Assembly (NCBI GenBank): GCA_907163375.1 | Contig: CAJQUW010007893.1 | Location: 248,001-312,000 of the forward strand | Length of the DNA: 64,000 nt | Reading direction: 5' to 3' | Origin: Prostheceraeus crozeri | Taxonomy: Eukaryota > Platyhelminthes > Polycladida > Euryleptidae | Shown: positions 24,489 to 36,126 of the stretch, one piece after another | Numbering within the stretch: the first letter of the stretch is position 1 | How the letters are laid out: each line of letters begins with the position of its first letter | Notes under the pieces: generated by a model | The model's input: the letters and a program-made list of their open reading frames with translations, nothing else | The model's database searches: none | What the model was told of the DNA's origin: nothing | Position numbers and translations under genes: made by a program

Positions 24489-27400
24489 CTATTCACACTC
24501 AACAAGAAGAATGACTTTCTGAATAGTCCGTTCTATGACCTTGACCTTTCCTTTGTCTACAATTCGCAACATCACTCTTCTGACAAGACCATCACTACTC
24601 TCAATCACTTCCTTAACCAATCCTAAGCTCCATTCGTTCCTAGGAAAACCATCATCCACGACTAAAACAACATCTCCCACCTTCATATTTCTAGATCTAC
24701 TAGCCCAACACTTCCGCTGATTGATACTTTGTAGATATTCTTTCTTCCATCTGCTCCAGAATTGCTCGGATAAGTATTGAACTCTTCTCCAGCGTTTACG
24801 CAGATAGAGATCTTTTCTATCAAATAGACCAGGTGGTGGCGGAGTTGTCGAATCTTTCATTGTGAGAATATGATTGGGAGTCAATGGATCTACCTGTGGA
24901 TCATTAATGAAGTCCGTAGTGAGAGGGCGATTGTTAACGATAGACATGGCCTCGTAAAACAGTGTTCTCAATGAGGAATCATCCAATTGTCTAGATTGCA
25001 TTTCTATAGTGCTTGAGAGAATGCTTCGAACTGTACGTATTTGTCGTTCCCATATACCGCCTCGATGACTGGCATAAGGAGGATTCATGACAATCTCACA
25101 GTCATAATCTTTGCTCATGTAATTCTCAATATTTTCTTTGTCCATCTCTTCCAGAGCCTTTCGCAATTCATTGTTTCCACCGACGAAATTGCTGCCCTGG
25201 TCTGATCTTATCTGACGAACCTTGCCTCTGATGGCAATGAAACATCGAAGGGCATTGATGAAGGCATCAGTTGACATATCATCCAATAGTTCGATATGTA
25301 TAGCTCTCGAACAAAGACAAGTAAACAGTAACCCATAGCGCTTCTGCTGTCTTCGACCAGACTTTGTCCAGAAGTGTCCAAAGACATCCATGCCGCAATA
25401 CGTGAATGGCGGTGATGGCTCAACACGATCGATAGGAAGATCTGACATTTTCTGACTTTCTGGGGGATGACGATTCTTTCGACAAGCAACACATGAGTTA
25501 ATTGTATTGGTTACTAGCTTGCTTCCTTTGAGTATCCAAAATCCATTGGAACGTATGGTATTCACAGTTATGCCGCGTCCTTGATGCTTGGATAGTTCAT
25601 GGAAATGTTGGCAAATCAGACGAGAAATATAACTCTTCTTACTCAAAATAATCGGGTGTTTCAATTCAGGCGACAAGGTTGAGTTTCTAAGCCTTCCGCC
25701 AACGCGTAAAATTCCATGTTTATCCTTGAAAGGATCCAAAGCCTTAGGCAACAACTTCAAATTCAAATCAGATTCTTGTGAGAGACGAATAATAATCAAT
25801 TTCGCAGCCTCTCGTTCTTCCACGGTGGATAATAAGTCGTTCCTTATCCCCTTAGCTCTCCGTTGTAACCGTGCTATAGCTGCAACTAGCGTCGACCAAG
25901 TAGAGAACTTTTCAAATGACGCGATCAAACTTGATGTCGTAGAGACTCGACTTGACGTAGTGGAACTAGTCACAAGACATCTCACTTCAGGGTCTTCCTT
26001 GTTTAGATCAAATTTAATTTCAGATGAATTCAGTATCTCAGATTCCCATAAGAATTCAGGACCTTTCAGCCAATTTGATTCTTGAAGTCTACGAATGTTC
26101 AGTCCTCTAGATGCGTGATCAGCAGGGTTAGACTTTGTTTCAATGTAACGCCATTGCGCAGGATCAGAAGCATCACGAATTGTTTGTACACGATTTGCGA
26201 CGAACATATGAAAGCGACAGGATTCGTTTGCAATGTACGCAAGTACCACTTTAGAGTCCGTCCAGAATACTTCTTCGTCAGGGGTTAATCTCAATTCATC
26301 TTTCAGTAGCTTACTGACCTTGACCGAGATGACTGCAGCTGTTAGTTCAAGTCGCGGAATTGTCTTTAACTTGGTAGGCGCTACTCTGGATTTTCCCATC
26401 AGGAGAGTACAGTGAACACGATTCTGATCACCAATCATTCTAATATACGAACATTGTCCATATCCTGTTGTGCTTGCATCCGAGAAGTGGTGTAGCTCAA
26501 CTCTTGCTACCTCTCCGAAATACAAAGGAGTCATTGCACGAGGTATGCGCAGCGTAGATAGTTCTTTCAAGTCTGTCAACCATTGTTTCCATTTTGGTAG
26601 AAGATCATCAGGCAATAAATCATTCCAGCTACTTCCGTTCTTACACATTTGTTGCAGTATTGTCTTCCCAAGAAGGATAAAGGGAGAGATCAGTCCTATA
26701 GGATCGTAGACAGAAGCAACACAAGCAAGAATATCGCGTCTAGAAAAGCCGAATGCTTTATCTTCAAACTTGAACATAAAGTAATCTTCTTCAACGTTCC
26801 ACAGGAGACCGAGAGTTGATGAAACTTGAGGAACATGACTATTCTTAGGTACTTCACTCGTAGTCGTGCTGGATACATGATCATCTCCTAGGATAGCTTT
26901 CAAAACATCAGGATCATTGGATGCAAACTTGTGCAATTGTAGTCCACCTTGTTTGCCTATGTATACAGCATCATGTGCAATTTGTATAGCTTCATCTTTA
27001 GTTTTTGCACTTAGAAGTCCATCGTCAACATAGAAACTGTTCATTATAAATTCAGAAGCTGTAGCAAATTCTTTTTCATGACTGCGCGCTAAATACCGAA
27101 GACCGAAATTTGAGCAACCTGGTGAGGACACCGCGCCAAACAAATGCACTTTCATCCTATATTCAAGTGCCTTCTGATTCGTATCACCTTGAGGCCACCA
27201 TAAGAATCTCAAATAATCTCTGTCATTCGGATCAACGAGGAACTGGTGAAACATTCGTCTGATATCACAAGTCAATGCAACCGGGTATCTTCTGAATCGA
27301 CATAGAACTCCTATCAACGTATTGGTCAGATCAGGACCGGTGAGCAGATGATCGTTTAAACAATTTCCCTGGTATCGATTAGCACAGTCAAACACAACAC

Positions 27401-29849
27401 GGATCTTTCCAGGTTTCTTGGGGTGATACACACCATGATGAGGTATATACCATCCTTCTTCCACCTTAAACGTATCATCTGCAATTTCCGCATCTCCATC
27501 CTTGATGATGTCTTCCATAAATCCAATGTAGTCTTCGAGAAACCTCTCATTCTTCAAAAACTTTCTCTGAAGATATCCCAAGCGTACTTCAGCTTGACGT
27601 CGGTTATTAGGAAAAGCAGGACGTTTATAAAATGGCAAAGGAAGTTGAAGATGACCATTATCTAACTGAGTCACGGACGAGTTCAATATCTTCATAAACT
27701 TGAGATCATTTTGAGACATCATCTTATCGCTATCATCACCAAAATCACCCTCCAATAATGATAACGCATCTTGAGGAGAAATCGGATATTCTTTCGTTAC
27801 GATTCTGTGGCAAAACGACGACTTCATGCTACCTCCACCTACAATTGACCAACCAAGATCAGTTCTTACTGCATAGGGATGATTTCCATCACTAGTGACA
27901 GATTCTCGTGGAGCTAGTGCTTGAGGACAATCGTATCCTATGAGCAAGCCAAATTCACAATCTTGAAGTGCAGGAATCTTCGTTGCTACTTCGTGTAGAT
28001 GAGGCCACTGTTTGGCAGTTTCCGGCGTGGGAATGCAAGACCGATCACCTGGTATTATATCCTTTGAGTAGACTTTAGAAATCCTTACTATTTGATTCTC
28101 ATACAATCCTCGAACTTTGATATCTTCAACCAGTGTGCTTTCTGAAACTGCGGCCTTTGAGGACATCGTCGAAAGCTTCAAACTGACCTTACTTCCTTTC
28201 AAATGAAGTGTCTTGATTAAATCGTCAGAAATATAGCTGGAATCGCTTTGAGTGTCTAACAAGGCATACGTTAGAATCTCCTCATTCGATCCATTAGATG
28301 ACACCCACACAGGTACGGTCATCGAAGTTGCGGCAGCAGGATCTTGTCGGATACAGCAAGACGTTGATGAAGCGGGTGAACTTACATTCTCGATTCCTGT
28401 CATATTACTCGAAGGACTTTTATCTACGTGTAGGAGTGTAGGGTGCGATTTCTTACACACGTCACACAAGTCTCGATTTCTACAGAACTTCGATAGGTGT
28501 CCACTTAAGAGGCAAGCAAAACACAGGTTGTTTTCCTTAACATAATTCCTCCTCTCTTCAATCTTCATCTTTCTAAACTTATGGCACTTCTGTAATGAAT
28601 GATTCTGCTTGCATAAAATACAGTTCTTAGAATTTGATTCTGTAGCAGGAACTTCCTTCATTCTTTCAGAAGCTGAGCAATTCAGTTCTTTCGTGGCTAA
28701 CGTTCGAATGTTTGAGGATTTCTTACTAAAACTATGTGATTCGAAATTGAGAATTTGATTGCACGCTATTTCTGCTTCTTCAGATAAGAACTCAGTGAAC
28801 TTCTTGAATGAGGGAAATTCTCCACTCCTAAGCTCTGCTGTTACTTTCCTGGCCCATCTGTTTCGCAATGAGTCAGGTAGCTTCGAAACAATCTTCCTGT
28901 TCTCCTCACAGTCGTTTAGAATTTGTAAGCCCTTCACATTCGGTATAGCATCACTACACGCACCCAAAAAATCTGCATAATCTCTCAAAGCCTTACCATC
29001 ACTTTCCCCAACTCTAGGCCATCGTGCTATCCTGTCTCGATACGCTCTCTGAATTGTAAATGAATCTCCATATCGGCTGTTCAAACGTCTCCATGCATCA
29101 TTATAGGCATTGCAGTCCGTTCGCAAAAACATCCCTTGAATGACCTTAGAAGCTTCACCAGAAGTGTACTTCTTCAAGTAAAACATCTTGTCAAACGGAT
29201 TACTACATCTTCTATCAATCAATGAGATGAACGAGTGTTTCCACTCTGCAAAGCTGAGCACATCTCCAGAAAAGACGGGTGGTTCAGGAGCCGGCAGTCG
29301 ATTCATTGCCATACTTTCTTTAAGTAGATCAATAACTTCAGTAGAGCTATCTAACTGTCTTGGATTCTTTAAAACAGGTTCCGGTAGCGGTAGGCCTAAC
29401 TCAAACTCAGGTTTGACAGTAACTTGTTTTGCTGGCAGTTCATCGCGGTAGGTCATACTGTAGGTAGGCTTCATATCAACTTCCAATTTATCTATAGGCC
29501 TATTTTCATCTTCGTAGACCTTAAGTTTGGCTTCTGCTATGCTAATTTCTCCCATGGCCTCGGCAAGTTCAAGCCTGTCTTGAGCTTCCTTCAAACGTTG
29601 GCGTTGGGCATGCATTTCTTGCAACATCGATAGTTTAGCCTTACTAGCTGCTAATTCTGCTGCTACCTCAGTATGCTTCGAACACTGGCTGGACTGCTTT
29701 GAGATAAAGGAACCCTCTTGACCAAAACGTGACCCTCTTGTGACATTTGACACGTTCGACCCAAATACAGACGGGCAATTCTCCTTATCTAAAGTACATT
29801 CAATATTAAATTCGGCGTACTCAGGGTTGAAAGTCTCTTGCGAACTCAA
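24489..29849 (-). CDS. BEL/Pao Gag-Pol polyprotein, 1786 codons
   Basis: One long open frame in the BEL/Pao order. Residues about 60-115 are an Ala/Glu-rich coiled coil; about 180-350 a Gag region of the DUF1759 type (FSGDVLSFAEWKHSF). Cys/His zinc knuckles lie at about 410-470 (CKQNHSLQKC, CFACLLSGHLSKFC, CDVC). The retropepsin-like protease motif LLDTQSDSSY is near 529. RT spans about 780-1060 (VVFDCANRY, FYVDDGLLS near 940), RNase H starts near 1120 (HHFSDAST), and the integrase zinc region (CVACRKNRHPP) and core (YCGMDVFGHFW) lie at about 1400-1620. The C-terminal 110 residues match the DUF5641 tail (MKVGDVVLVVDD). Polyprotein cleavage by its own protease is the family rule. Confidence 0.93.
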   Translation of the reverse strand: MSSQETFNPEYAEFNIECTLDKENCPSVFGSNVSNVTRGSRFGQEGSFISKQSSQCSKHTEVAAELAASKAKLSMLQEMHAQRQRLKEAQDRLELAEAMGEISIAEAKLKVYEDENRPIDKLEVDMKPTYSMTYRDELPAKQVTVKPEFELGLPLPEPVLKNPRQLDSSTEVIDLLKESMAMNRLPAPEPPVFSGDVLSFAEWKHSFISLIDRRCSNPFDKMFYLKKYTSGEASKVIQGMFLRTDCNAYNDAWRRLNSRYGDSFTIQRAYRDRIARWPRVGESDGKALRDYADFLGACSDAIPNVKGLQILNDCEENRKIVSKLPDSLRNRWARKVTAELRSGEFPSFKKFTEFLSEEAEIACNQILNFESHSFSKKSSNIRTLATKELNCSASERMKEVPATESNSKNCILCKQNHSLQKCHKFRKMKIEERRNYVKENNLCFACLLSGHLSKFCRNRDLCDVCKKSHPTLLHVDKSPSSNMTGIENVSSPASSTSCCIRQDPAAATSMTVPVWVSSNGSNEEILTYALLDTQSDSSYISDDLIKTLHLKGSKVSLKLSTMSSKAAVSESTLVEDIKVRGLYENQIVRISKVYSKDIIPGDRSCIPTPETAKQWPHLHEVATKIPALQDCEFGLLIGYDCPQALAPRESVTSDGNHPYAVRTDLGWSIVGGGSMKSSFCHRIVTKEYPISPQDALSLLEGDFGDDSDKMMSQNDLKFMKILNSSVTQLDNGHLQLPLPFYKRPAFPNNRRQAEVRLGYLQRKFLKNERFLEDYIGFMEDIIKDGDAEIADDTFKVEEGWYIPHHGVYHPKKPGKIRVVFDCANRYQGNCLNDHLLTGPDLTNTLIGVLCRFRRYPVALTCDIRRMFHQFLVDPNDRDYLRFLWWPQGDTNQKALEYRMKVHLFGAVSSPGCSNFGLRYLARSHEKEFATASEFIMNSFYVDDGLLSAKTKDEAIQIAHDAVYIGKQGGLQLHKFASNDPDVLKAILGDDHVSSTTTSEVPKNSHVPQVSSTLGLLWNVEEDYFMFKFEDKAFGFSRRDILACVASVYDPIGLISPFILLGKTILQQMCKNGSSWNDLLPDDLLPKWKQWLTDLKELSTLRIPRAMTPLYFGEVARVELHHFSDASTTGYGQCSYIRMIGDQNRVHCTLLMGKSRVAPTKLKTIPRLELTAAVISVKVSKLLKDELRLTPDEEVFWTDSKVVLAYIANESCRFHMFVANRVQTIRDASDPAQWRYIETKSNPADHASRGLNIRRLQESNWLKGPEFLWESEILNSSEIKFDLNKEDPEVRCLVTSSTTSSRVSTTSSLIASFEKFSTWSTLVAAIARLQRRAKGIRNDLLSTVEEREAAKLIIIRLSQESDLNLKLLPKALDPFKDKHGILRVGGRLRNSTLSPELKHPIILSKKSYISRLICQHFHELSKHQGRGITVNTIRSNGFWILKGSKLVTNTINSCVACRKNRHPPESQKMSDLPIDRVEPSPPFTYCGMDVFGHFWTKSGRRQQKRYGLLFTCLCSRAIHIELLDDMSTDAFINALRCFIAIRGKVRQIRSDQGSNFVGGNNELRKALEEMDKENIENYMSKDYDCEIVMNPPYASHRGGIWERQIRTVRSILSSTIEMQSRQLDDSSLRTLFYEAMSIVNNRPLTTDFINDPQVDPLTPNHILTMKDSTTPPPPGLFDRKDLYLRKRWRRVQYLSEQFWSRWKKEYLQSINQRKCWASRSRNMKVGDVVLVVDDGFPRNEWSLGLVKEVIESSDGLVRRVMLRIVDKGKVKVIERTIQKVILLVECE

Positions 29850-30150
29850 CTTGAAAATTACGTATGTCTTTTACATCTTTCACAATTTGAGCAGACGAAT
29901 CAACTTTGCGCACAATATCTTTATCAGGTGGAGTGTTACAAGACTTCAATTGCTCGTATACTTTCACTATCTGTACGAATGACTCATCAAGTTGACGCGC
30001 TAGATCTACTTCTTCCTCCTTACGCAACGGTTCTCTAAGCCTTGACCGTGCCGACCTTGCCAATCTCTTAAAGTTAGCATACACTTTGTCAAATCTTTCA
30101 CCCAACTTATCCGTGAATTCATTTTCATACGCTTTACCCTTATCAGTCAA
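29821..30150 (-). CDS. BEL N-terminal Gag-like frame
   Basis: A 109-codon frame just 5' of the long polyprotein frame. It is charged and helical (ENEFTDKLGERFDKVYANFK, EEEVDLARQLDESFVQIVKV), like the N-terminal coiled-coil part of BEL/Pao Gag. It belongs to the same fossil element. The 400 bp between it and the 5' LTR is leader sequence with no other frame; I could not recognise a primer binding site. Confidence 0.65.
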   Translation of the reverse strand: MTDKGKAYENEFTDKLGERFDKVYANFKRLARSARSRLREPLRKEEEVDLARQLDESFVQIVKVYEQLKSCNTPPDKDIVRKVDSSAQIVKDVKDIRNFQVEFARDFQP

Positions 30151-30560
30151 TATTCTATCCCTTGTGCTACGCCTGGGCTCCTCAAGGCCTACATGACTAT
30201 TACCGAAGACTCAGACATGCCGAATGATATATTATGACAATAAGCTTACGTGATAAAACAGGGAGTTGACGGCAGAAAAATTCACAAAATGTATACAAAC
30301 ACGTAATCAGCTTGTAAGTAAATCGCAAAGAAAAATGACACGCTTACTGAAGAATCTCACGACGTGAAGTATATGTGAACACTTGAGTCATTTAACACAA
30401 AGACACAACTGACATGCTTGATATCGATTACACAACACTTGCGCGGCTTGAAAACCACTTCAACGAATCACTACGGTGAGATTCTGTTATCAGACACACA
30501 TACATACTCGTTTAACAAATGAAGGTTTTCGCTTTTGCTCGCAGAAGGTTACGTTTTCAC

Positions 30561-30710
30561 TATAACGGCTTATCCGTTCTTTTACAGCCAAAAATCAAAA
30601 CGAGCTATACTGATTGTAATTCATATCGTATTCGTGGTTCACTATGTACAGAAATCAGATGTAAAATCAACACACAAATGAATACAAACGATTACAACCG
30701 TGAAAACGTT
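30561..30710 (-). repeat. 5' LTR of the BEL element, inner part
   Basis: 150 bp, identical by eye to 23568-23717. It breaks off at GAAAACGTT (30702-30710), where the foldback element begins; the LTR resumes at 43526. Confidence 0.92.
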
Positions 30711-30779
30711 ACGTATGGGTATTCCGTAAACGCGTTTATTCCTACCTATTTTCACATGCGTTTTTAGCAACCAATCAAA
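30711..30779 (+). repeat. Left terminal inverted repeat of the foldback element
   Basis: 69 bp matching the inverse of 43457-43525 with 11 differences (about 84% identity). It runs from ACGTATGGGT to CCAATCAAA. Imperfect TIRs beside a perfect target duplication show the TIR divergence predates this insertion. Confidence 0.9.
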
Positions 30780-31697
30780 ATATGTCGAATCTATTTACGA
30801 AAAATTGCTCTTCTGATTGGTTCATATTCATCGAAACTTTATGGACCATTTCAATTCACAGCAAATGAGCATATAAAATTTCACAACAAATAGTTTGAAG
30901 AGTGCAAGTAATATTGAATGAATCAGTCGAATGATTCGGAATTTGTCAACTTTCCGTCAATGAAAATGATTTCCGATAACTTCTATAGTACTGAGATCAC
31001 AGTTTACACAAAAATGACTTGCGCATTCCGATATTCCCAGAAGTTCGGTGCATGGATGGTTTGGCGATTGATGATTCGCTTTTGATTTGCGGCTTGGTAT
31101 TGCTCCTTTCTTTGCTATTTCAAAGATCAGTGGAAATGAGGATACTTGCATGATCAAAGCACCATGTAGCACATGTTGACATTAATTGCAACTTCATAGC
31201 GGAGGACGACAGACTCTGCTTCTTTCTATATTCAACAATGTGAATGCTACACTCATAGACTGTTATCCGATGTCTATGGCTACACTATGTCGGGAGAGAA
31301 TTTGTATAATGGAGCTCCTTCATGGCTAATTCTCGCCATGATAGCAATATGCGTCGGATAGCAACAATGGTAGTGTTAACTGAAATCAAATACAATAACA
31401 TGCATTCGTAGATCAAATATTGATGTTCTGATGTCTGTGATCATGGCATTAATAAAGAAAGGGGCGCTCTGTAATATTTGCACAATTTTGTTTAATTACA
31501 TCATATCTGAAGCGCTCTAGTAACTGTTATTGATAGTAAAAAAACGCTAAACTTGATTTTTCGGAACACGTGGTTGAAAAATTGCAAGGATTATATGGAC
31601 TATATGCTTTTTGCAGCATTTTCTAATGTAGAACATGCTAGAAGGATTTTTTTGTGATTGTTTATTTCATTTGACTATCCTACTCACCTCCGGGAGC

Positions 31698-31759
31698 TAT
31701 ATAAGGCTGATTTAGAAGTTTTTCGACATAGGAAAATTTGAACAAACGCAGAGGTGAGT
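31698..31759 (+). promoter_or_regulatory. TATA promoter and leader exon of the foldback element
   Basis: TATATAAG at 31698-31705 in a GGAGCTATATAAGGCTG context; a start is expected near 31728. A donor GCAGAG/GTGAGT follows at 31753/31754, giving a short untranslated first exon of about 25 bp. It would read toward the transposase gene. Inferred from sequence alone. Confidence 0.45.
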
Positions 31760-32458
31760 GTCGCTTGTCGATCGCTTGTCTATATGACCATTAGACACAG
31801 TGGAATATTTTCACATGAATCGCTATATCATTAGTTCATTATGTTGCGCTGTCTTCCTTCCCTCCGCTTGCACAAAAAGTCACAAAATAGATATCTTATG
31901 TGATGCCAGAGGAATCGATATAGTTTTGAGAAAGGTATCTGCGTGAATGTTACTGAAACTGTGCGAATTGACACTTTCACAGAATATTGTACATTCTATG
32001 ACTACTTAAAATCTGCGTGTCTACAGAGTTATAGCTAGTTCCTCCTCTTGTCATATAGAATCAAATAAAAAGTTAATCCAGTGGGACGCAGATTGACGTC
32101 CTTGGCAAAGATGAACATTTCTCTATATTTTCTATGATTATGCAAGAAGGACGAAGCTCGGAGACATTAATTTCTACATGGAATGTATTGAGGTCATTTC
32201 TGCCATGTTCATGCATCCTGTCGATGAAGGGAGCATTTTGAGCAATTTAATTCACAGATTCCCACATTCTTGCATATGTTACCGGATCAGAAGCATGATA
32301 GCGCGTTAATATCATAGGAAATGCCCTGAACGCATTCCATGCCAAAAATTATGACTCTTGGCTTAGTACTTTTCACTTAATCAAGGAAAACATGGAAGAT
32401 TTAATTTCTGCAAAAATCTTCAATCTGCGTTCTTTGCATTAATCTATGTTTTTCTCAG

Positions 32459-32756
32459 ATCGTTTCTTGCAAGAAGAGAAACCAGTTAGAACTCTGCAGA
32501 CGCACCGATTCGTAACAGACAAATGGTGCACATCATTCTGTAGAAGTCATTTTCGACCTCGTTCGATACAGAAACTAGCTCTCGCTGCTGGACTAATGCC
32601 GGACACAAGGAAAATACTTCCCTCATGTCCTGTTCCTCAAGATCCAATATCAAGTAATGAAAAAGAGATAATAATTGTTTATACCCGGAAACACGCTAAG
32701 TCGAACTTTATTTATTCTACTCCCATTCTTTGGTACTTTGGAAAGAATGGAGAGTA
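32459..32756 (+). CDS. Unassigned frame inside the foldback element
   Basis: An acceptor TTTTTCTCAG precedes 32459, and an open frame follows for about 99 codons. Its first two thirds look protein-like: KWCTSFCRSHFRPRSIQKLA, then AAGLMPDTRKILPSCPVPQD. I recognise no family. It could be the second exon spliced to the leader exon at 31.75 kb, a second element gene, or a captured host exon. No clear donor is seen at its end. Confidence 0.3.
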
Positions 32757-34156
32757 ACTTCTCTCAAAAGTCCTAGGTTTGACGAGACCAAAAGTTTGAT
32801 TTTTTCGGGCACTGGGTGAGCACTGTAGCAGAAGGTTGCAGCGCAGATGGAAAAATCGTAGAAGTCACTGCATTTTTTGCAATAAACACCTCACTTTCGG
32901 GACCTGATGGGCGCAAAATTGTCATTAAATTGGAATTTTCATTCTACAAGCATATCAAATGTAGGCGTCCAATTGATAGTACAATGTATTCTTATCCGTT
33001 AGCATAAAAAATGTTTCCGAATGAAGTGGCATTGGTTAATCGCTGCCACGATCAATTCAGGGATGATATCAGTTTTTACGATCCTTGTGTTTTCAACAAA
33101 AATTAATTAATGATATTGATATTTATTTTGCCTCAGAAGAAGGCAGGGTGTTGAAATCAATTATTGCTAGCCTTTTGCTCTATTTTTCACTGGTTTCGTC
33201 TTGCTTCATTGCATCGTAAATTTCTGTATAGTGTGTTGCGCGTCCTCATTAAACGCTGCTGTATCAATAATATCATCGAGAAGGAATGAAAACAATAATC
33301 TGCGGACACATGTATTCAAAACAATGAAATATGCATGTATTTGCAAATATATCCATAAATATGAGCTATCTCCGTCAGTATTGCATCCCCCTCCAAGTAA
33401 ATTGAGTGAGAGACAGTTGATGACATGCAGATTGGTAGTTCTTTTGGAGCGGAAACTAATCTACCGGTTCGGAGCAACATCATTGCATTTGAAATAAGAC
33501 GCATAAATTCGACGTCTTATTGTTCCCATGTTTCGTGAAAATTCTTTAAATTAGGATTTTTGTGTGGTAGCTAGTGCAAGTCCATGCCTCCTGTGAACCG
33601 GGGGGGGGAGAATAATGGTGAGTTGTTGCGCATCTTTCTACGAGATCGTACGATACAAATCCTTCCAGATCCGAAATTACAGTTAACCTTCTGAATCACC
33701 TGTCTATATATAATGTACAGTTCTTTGAAATGTAGAGTTTTTCCATCAGTAGGAAAAAGAAATTCCATGACAAAGCACCGTTGCTTCTATTTGTTATGTA
33801 CACTCATATGTCAAGTATTGCGCATGATCTCAGACACGCACTTTTTTGTAAAATCTATTTGCTTAATTTGTATATAACTGTATGTTCTTTAATCGCTGTG
33901 ACTTCAGAAATGTAGCCATCCAGGTTCCCCAAGATACTGGGATTGCAGAATCGAACTGCATCTACACAACATATTTGAAATCGCAGCGTTGACTGTCGTT
34001 CTGATGCTCAAAGCAGCAGATCGAGCAGACAAGTCATAAAACATAACAGGAAAGAGACAATGTGAAGTCATAAGCAGCGTACAAAAAAATGAATTGACGC
34101 ATCACAAAAAAAGAAAAGGCTATTGCAATGTTTACTAACAACTCTGTACGACTCAC

Positions 34157-34346
34157 ATTCAATCAACTGTCCTTTCCACTCATCCTTCCCATACATCACT
34201 GGAACATAAAACATATACCTGCATGTTTTCTCATCAAAAACAATCACTCTCCACAACTCCTCTCTATGAAAACGCATAGAAGTCCCAGACACTAGCTCAA
34301 ACACATGTCTACTCACTCCAACCCTATTCACCATTCCCTGAGGAGC
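34157..34346 (-). other. Exon-like module that seeds the 175 bp array
   Basis: On the minus strand an acceptor CATCTACAG precedes GCTCCTCAGGG at 34346, the frame is open for 63 codons, and a donor AAT/GTGAGT follows at 34157. The predicted peptide has APQGMVNRVGVSRHVFELVS, then FDEKTCRYMFYVPVMYGKDE. Codon-like substitution and flanking splice sites make it look like a genuine exon. Its 5' half plus the adjacent intron end are what the 175 bp units repeat. No neighbouring exons were found, so the parent gene is unknown. Confidence 0.45.
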
Positions 34347-35945
34347 CTGTAGATGCAATTTGATGCAGATCTATGTATATTAGATCGAAAATCTATGTGT
34401 TTTTTCATCAAAAACACTCATTCTTCACTAACTACTCTCTATCAAAACGCATAGAAGTCCCAGACACTAGCTCTAAGACACGTTTACTCACCCCAACCCT
34501 ATTCATCACTCCCTGAGGAGCCTGTAGATGTAATTTGATGCACATCTATGCATATTAGATCGAAAATCTATGTGTTTTTTCATCAAAAACACTCATTCTT
34601 CACTAACTACTCTCTATCAAAACGCATAGAAGTCCCAGACACTAGCTCTAAGACACGTTTACTCACCCCAACCCTATTCATCACTCCCTGAGGAGCCTGT
34701 AGATGTAATTTGATGCACATCTATGCATATTAGATCGAAAATCTATGTGTTTTTTCATCAAAAACACTCATTCTTCACTAACTACTCTCTATGAAAATGC
34801 ATAGAAGTCCCACACGCTAGCTCAAAAACACGTTTACTCACCCCAACCCTATTCATCACTCCCTGAGGAGCCTGTAGATGTAATTTGATGCACATCTATG
34901 CATATTAGATCGAAAATCTATGTGTTTTTTCATCAAAAACACTCATTCTTCACTAACTACTCTCTATCAAAACGCATAGAAGTACCAGACACTAGCTCTA
35001 AAACACGTTGACTCACCCCAACCCTATTCATCACTCCCTGAGGAGCCTGTAGATGTAATTTGATGCACATCTATGCATATTAGATCGAAAATCTATGTGT
35101 TTTTTCATCAAAAACACTCATTCTTCACTAACTACTCTCTATGAAAACGCATAGAAGTCCCAGACACTAGCTCTAAAACACGTTTACTCACCCCAACCCT
35201 ATTCATCACTCCCTGAGGAGCCTGTAGATGTAATTTGATGCACATCTATGCATATTAGATCGAAAATCTATGTGTTTTTTCATCAAAAACACTCATTCTT
35301 CACCAACTACTCTCTATGAAAACGCATAGAAGTACCAGACACTAGCTCTAAGACGTTTACTCACCCCAACCCTATTCATCACTCCCTGAGGAGCCTGTAG
35401 ATGTAATTTGATGCACATCTATGCATATTAGATCGAAAATCTATGTGTTTTTTCATCAAAAACACTCATTCTTCACTAACTACTCTCTATCAAAACGCAT
35501 AGAAGTCCCAGACACTAGCTCTAAGACACGTTTACTCACCCCAACCCTATTCATCACTCCCTGAGGAGCCTGTAGATGTAATTTGATGCACATCTATGCA
35601 TATTAGATCGAAAATCTATGTGTTTTTTCATCAAAAACACTCATTCTTCACTAACTACTCTCTATGAAAACGCATAGAAGTCCCAGACACTAGCTCAAAA
35701 ACACGTTTACTCACCCCAACCCTATTCATCACTCCCTGAGGAGCCTGTAGATGTAATTTGATGCACATCTATGCATATTAGATCGAAAATCTATGTGTTT
35801 TTTCATCAAAAACACTCATTCTTCACTAACTACTCTCTATCAAAACGCATAGAAGTCCGAGACACTTCCTAAAAGACATGTTTACCCACCGCAACTATCC
35901 TCACCACGGCCAGAGCATCTTGTAGATGTAATTTGTTGAAAATAC
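34158..35945 (-). repeat. Left 175 bp tandem array, about ten units
   Basis: The landmark AGGAGCCTGT recurs at 34341, 34516, 34691, 34866, 35041, 35216, 35389, 35564 and 35739, and degenerately near 35914; spacing is 175 bp except one of 173. The inner units are nearly identical and the first and last diverge. Read on the minus strand, each unit has a splice acceptor (CATCTACAG), about 30 bp, a donor-like GGGGTGAGT, then a decayed copy of the rest of the exon-like module. Confidence 0.95.
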
Positions 35946-36126
35946 GGTTAGTAATGTTTGTTTTTCGGACATTGCGTTGACAATGAAGGAATGAAATTTT
36001 CAAGGGGACTCAGCATGCATCAGCAGTGCTTTCCATGAAATTACATTTTTACGAGAATTACATTTTTATTAATTCTGTTCTTTGTTTTACAGAAAGTTGT
36101 ATGGTATTTCCTGTATTCTTTTCAGT

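Noticed and set aside
24535-29633. Plus-strand frames opposite the BEL polyprotein
   Set aside because: Shadows of the long minus-strand frame.
30547-30713. A 165 bp MITE with GTTACGTTTTCAC ends
   Set aside because: The apparent inverted ends arise from the BEL LTR edge, its leader and the first bases of the foldback element; the nested-insertion model explains all junctions better.
33571-33768. Partner exon for the exon-like module
   Set aside because: The minus-strand frame has no acceptor matching phase 1; not supported.
34158-35945. CRISPR-like regular repeats
   Set aside because: 175 bp contiguous tandem units without spacers in animal DNA; a satellite array, not CRISPR.
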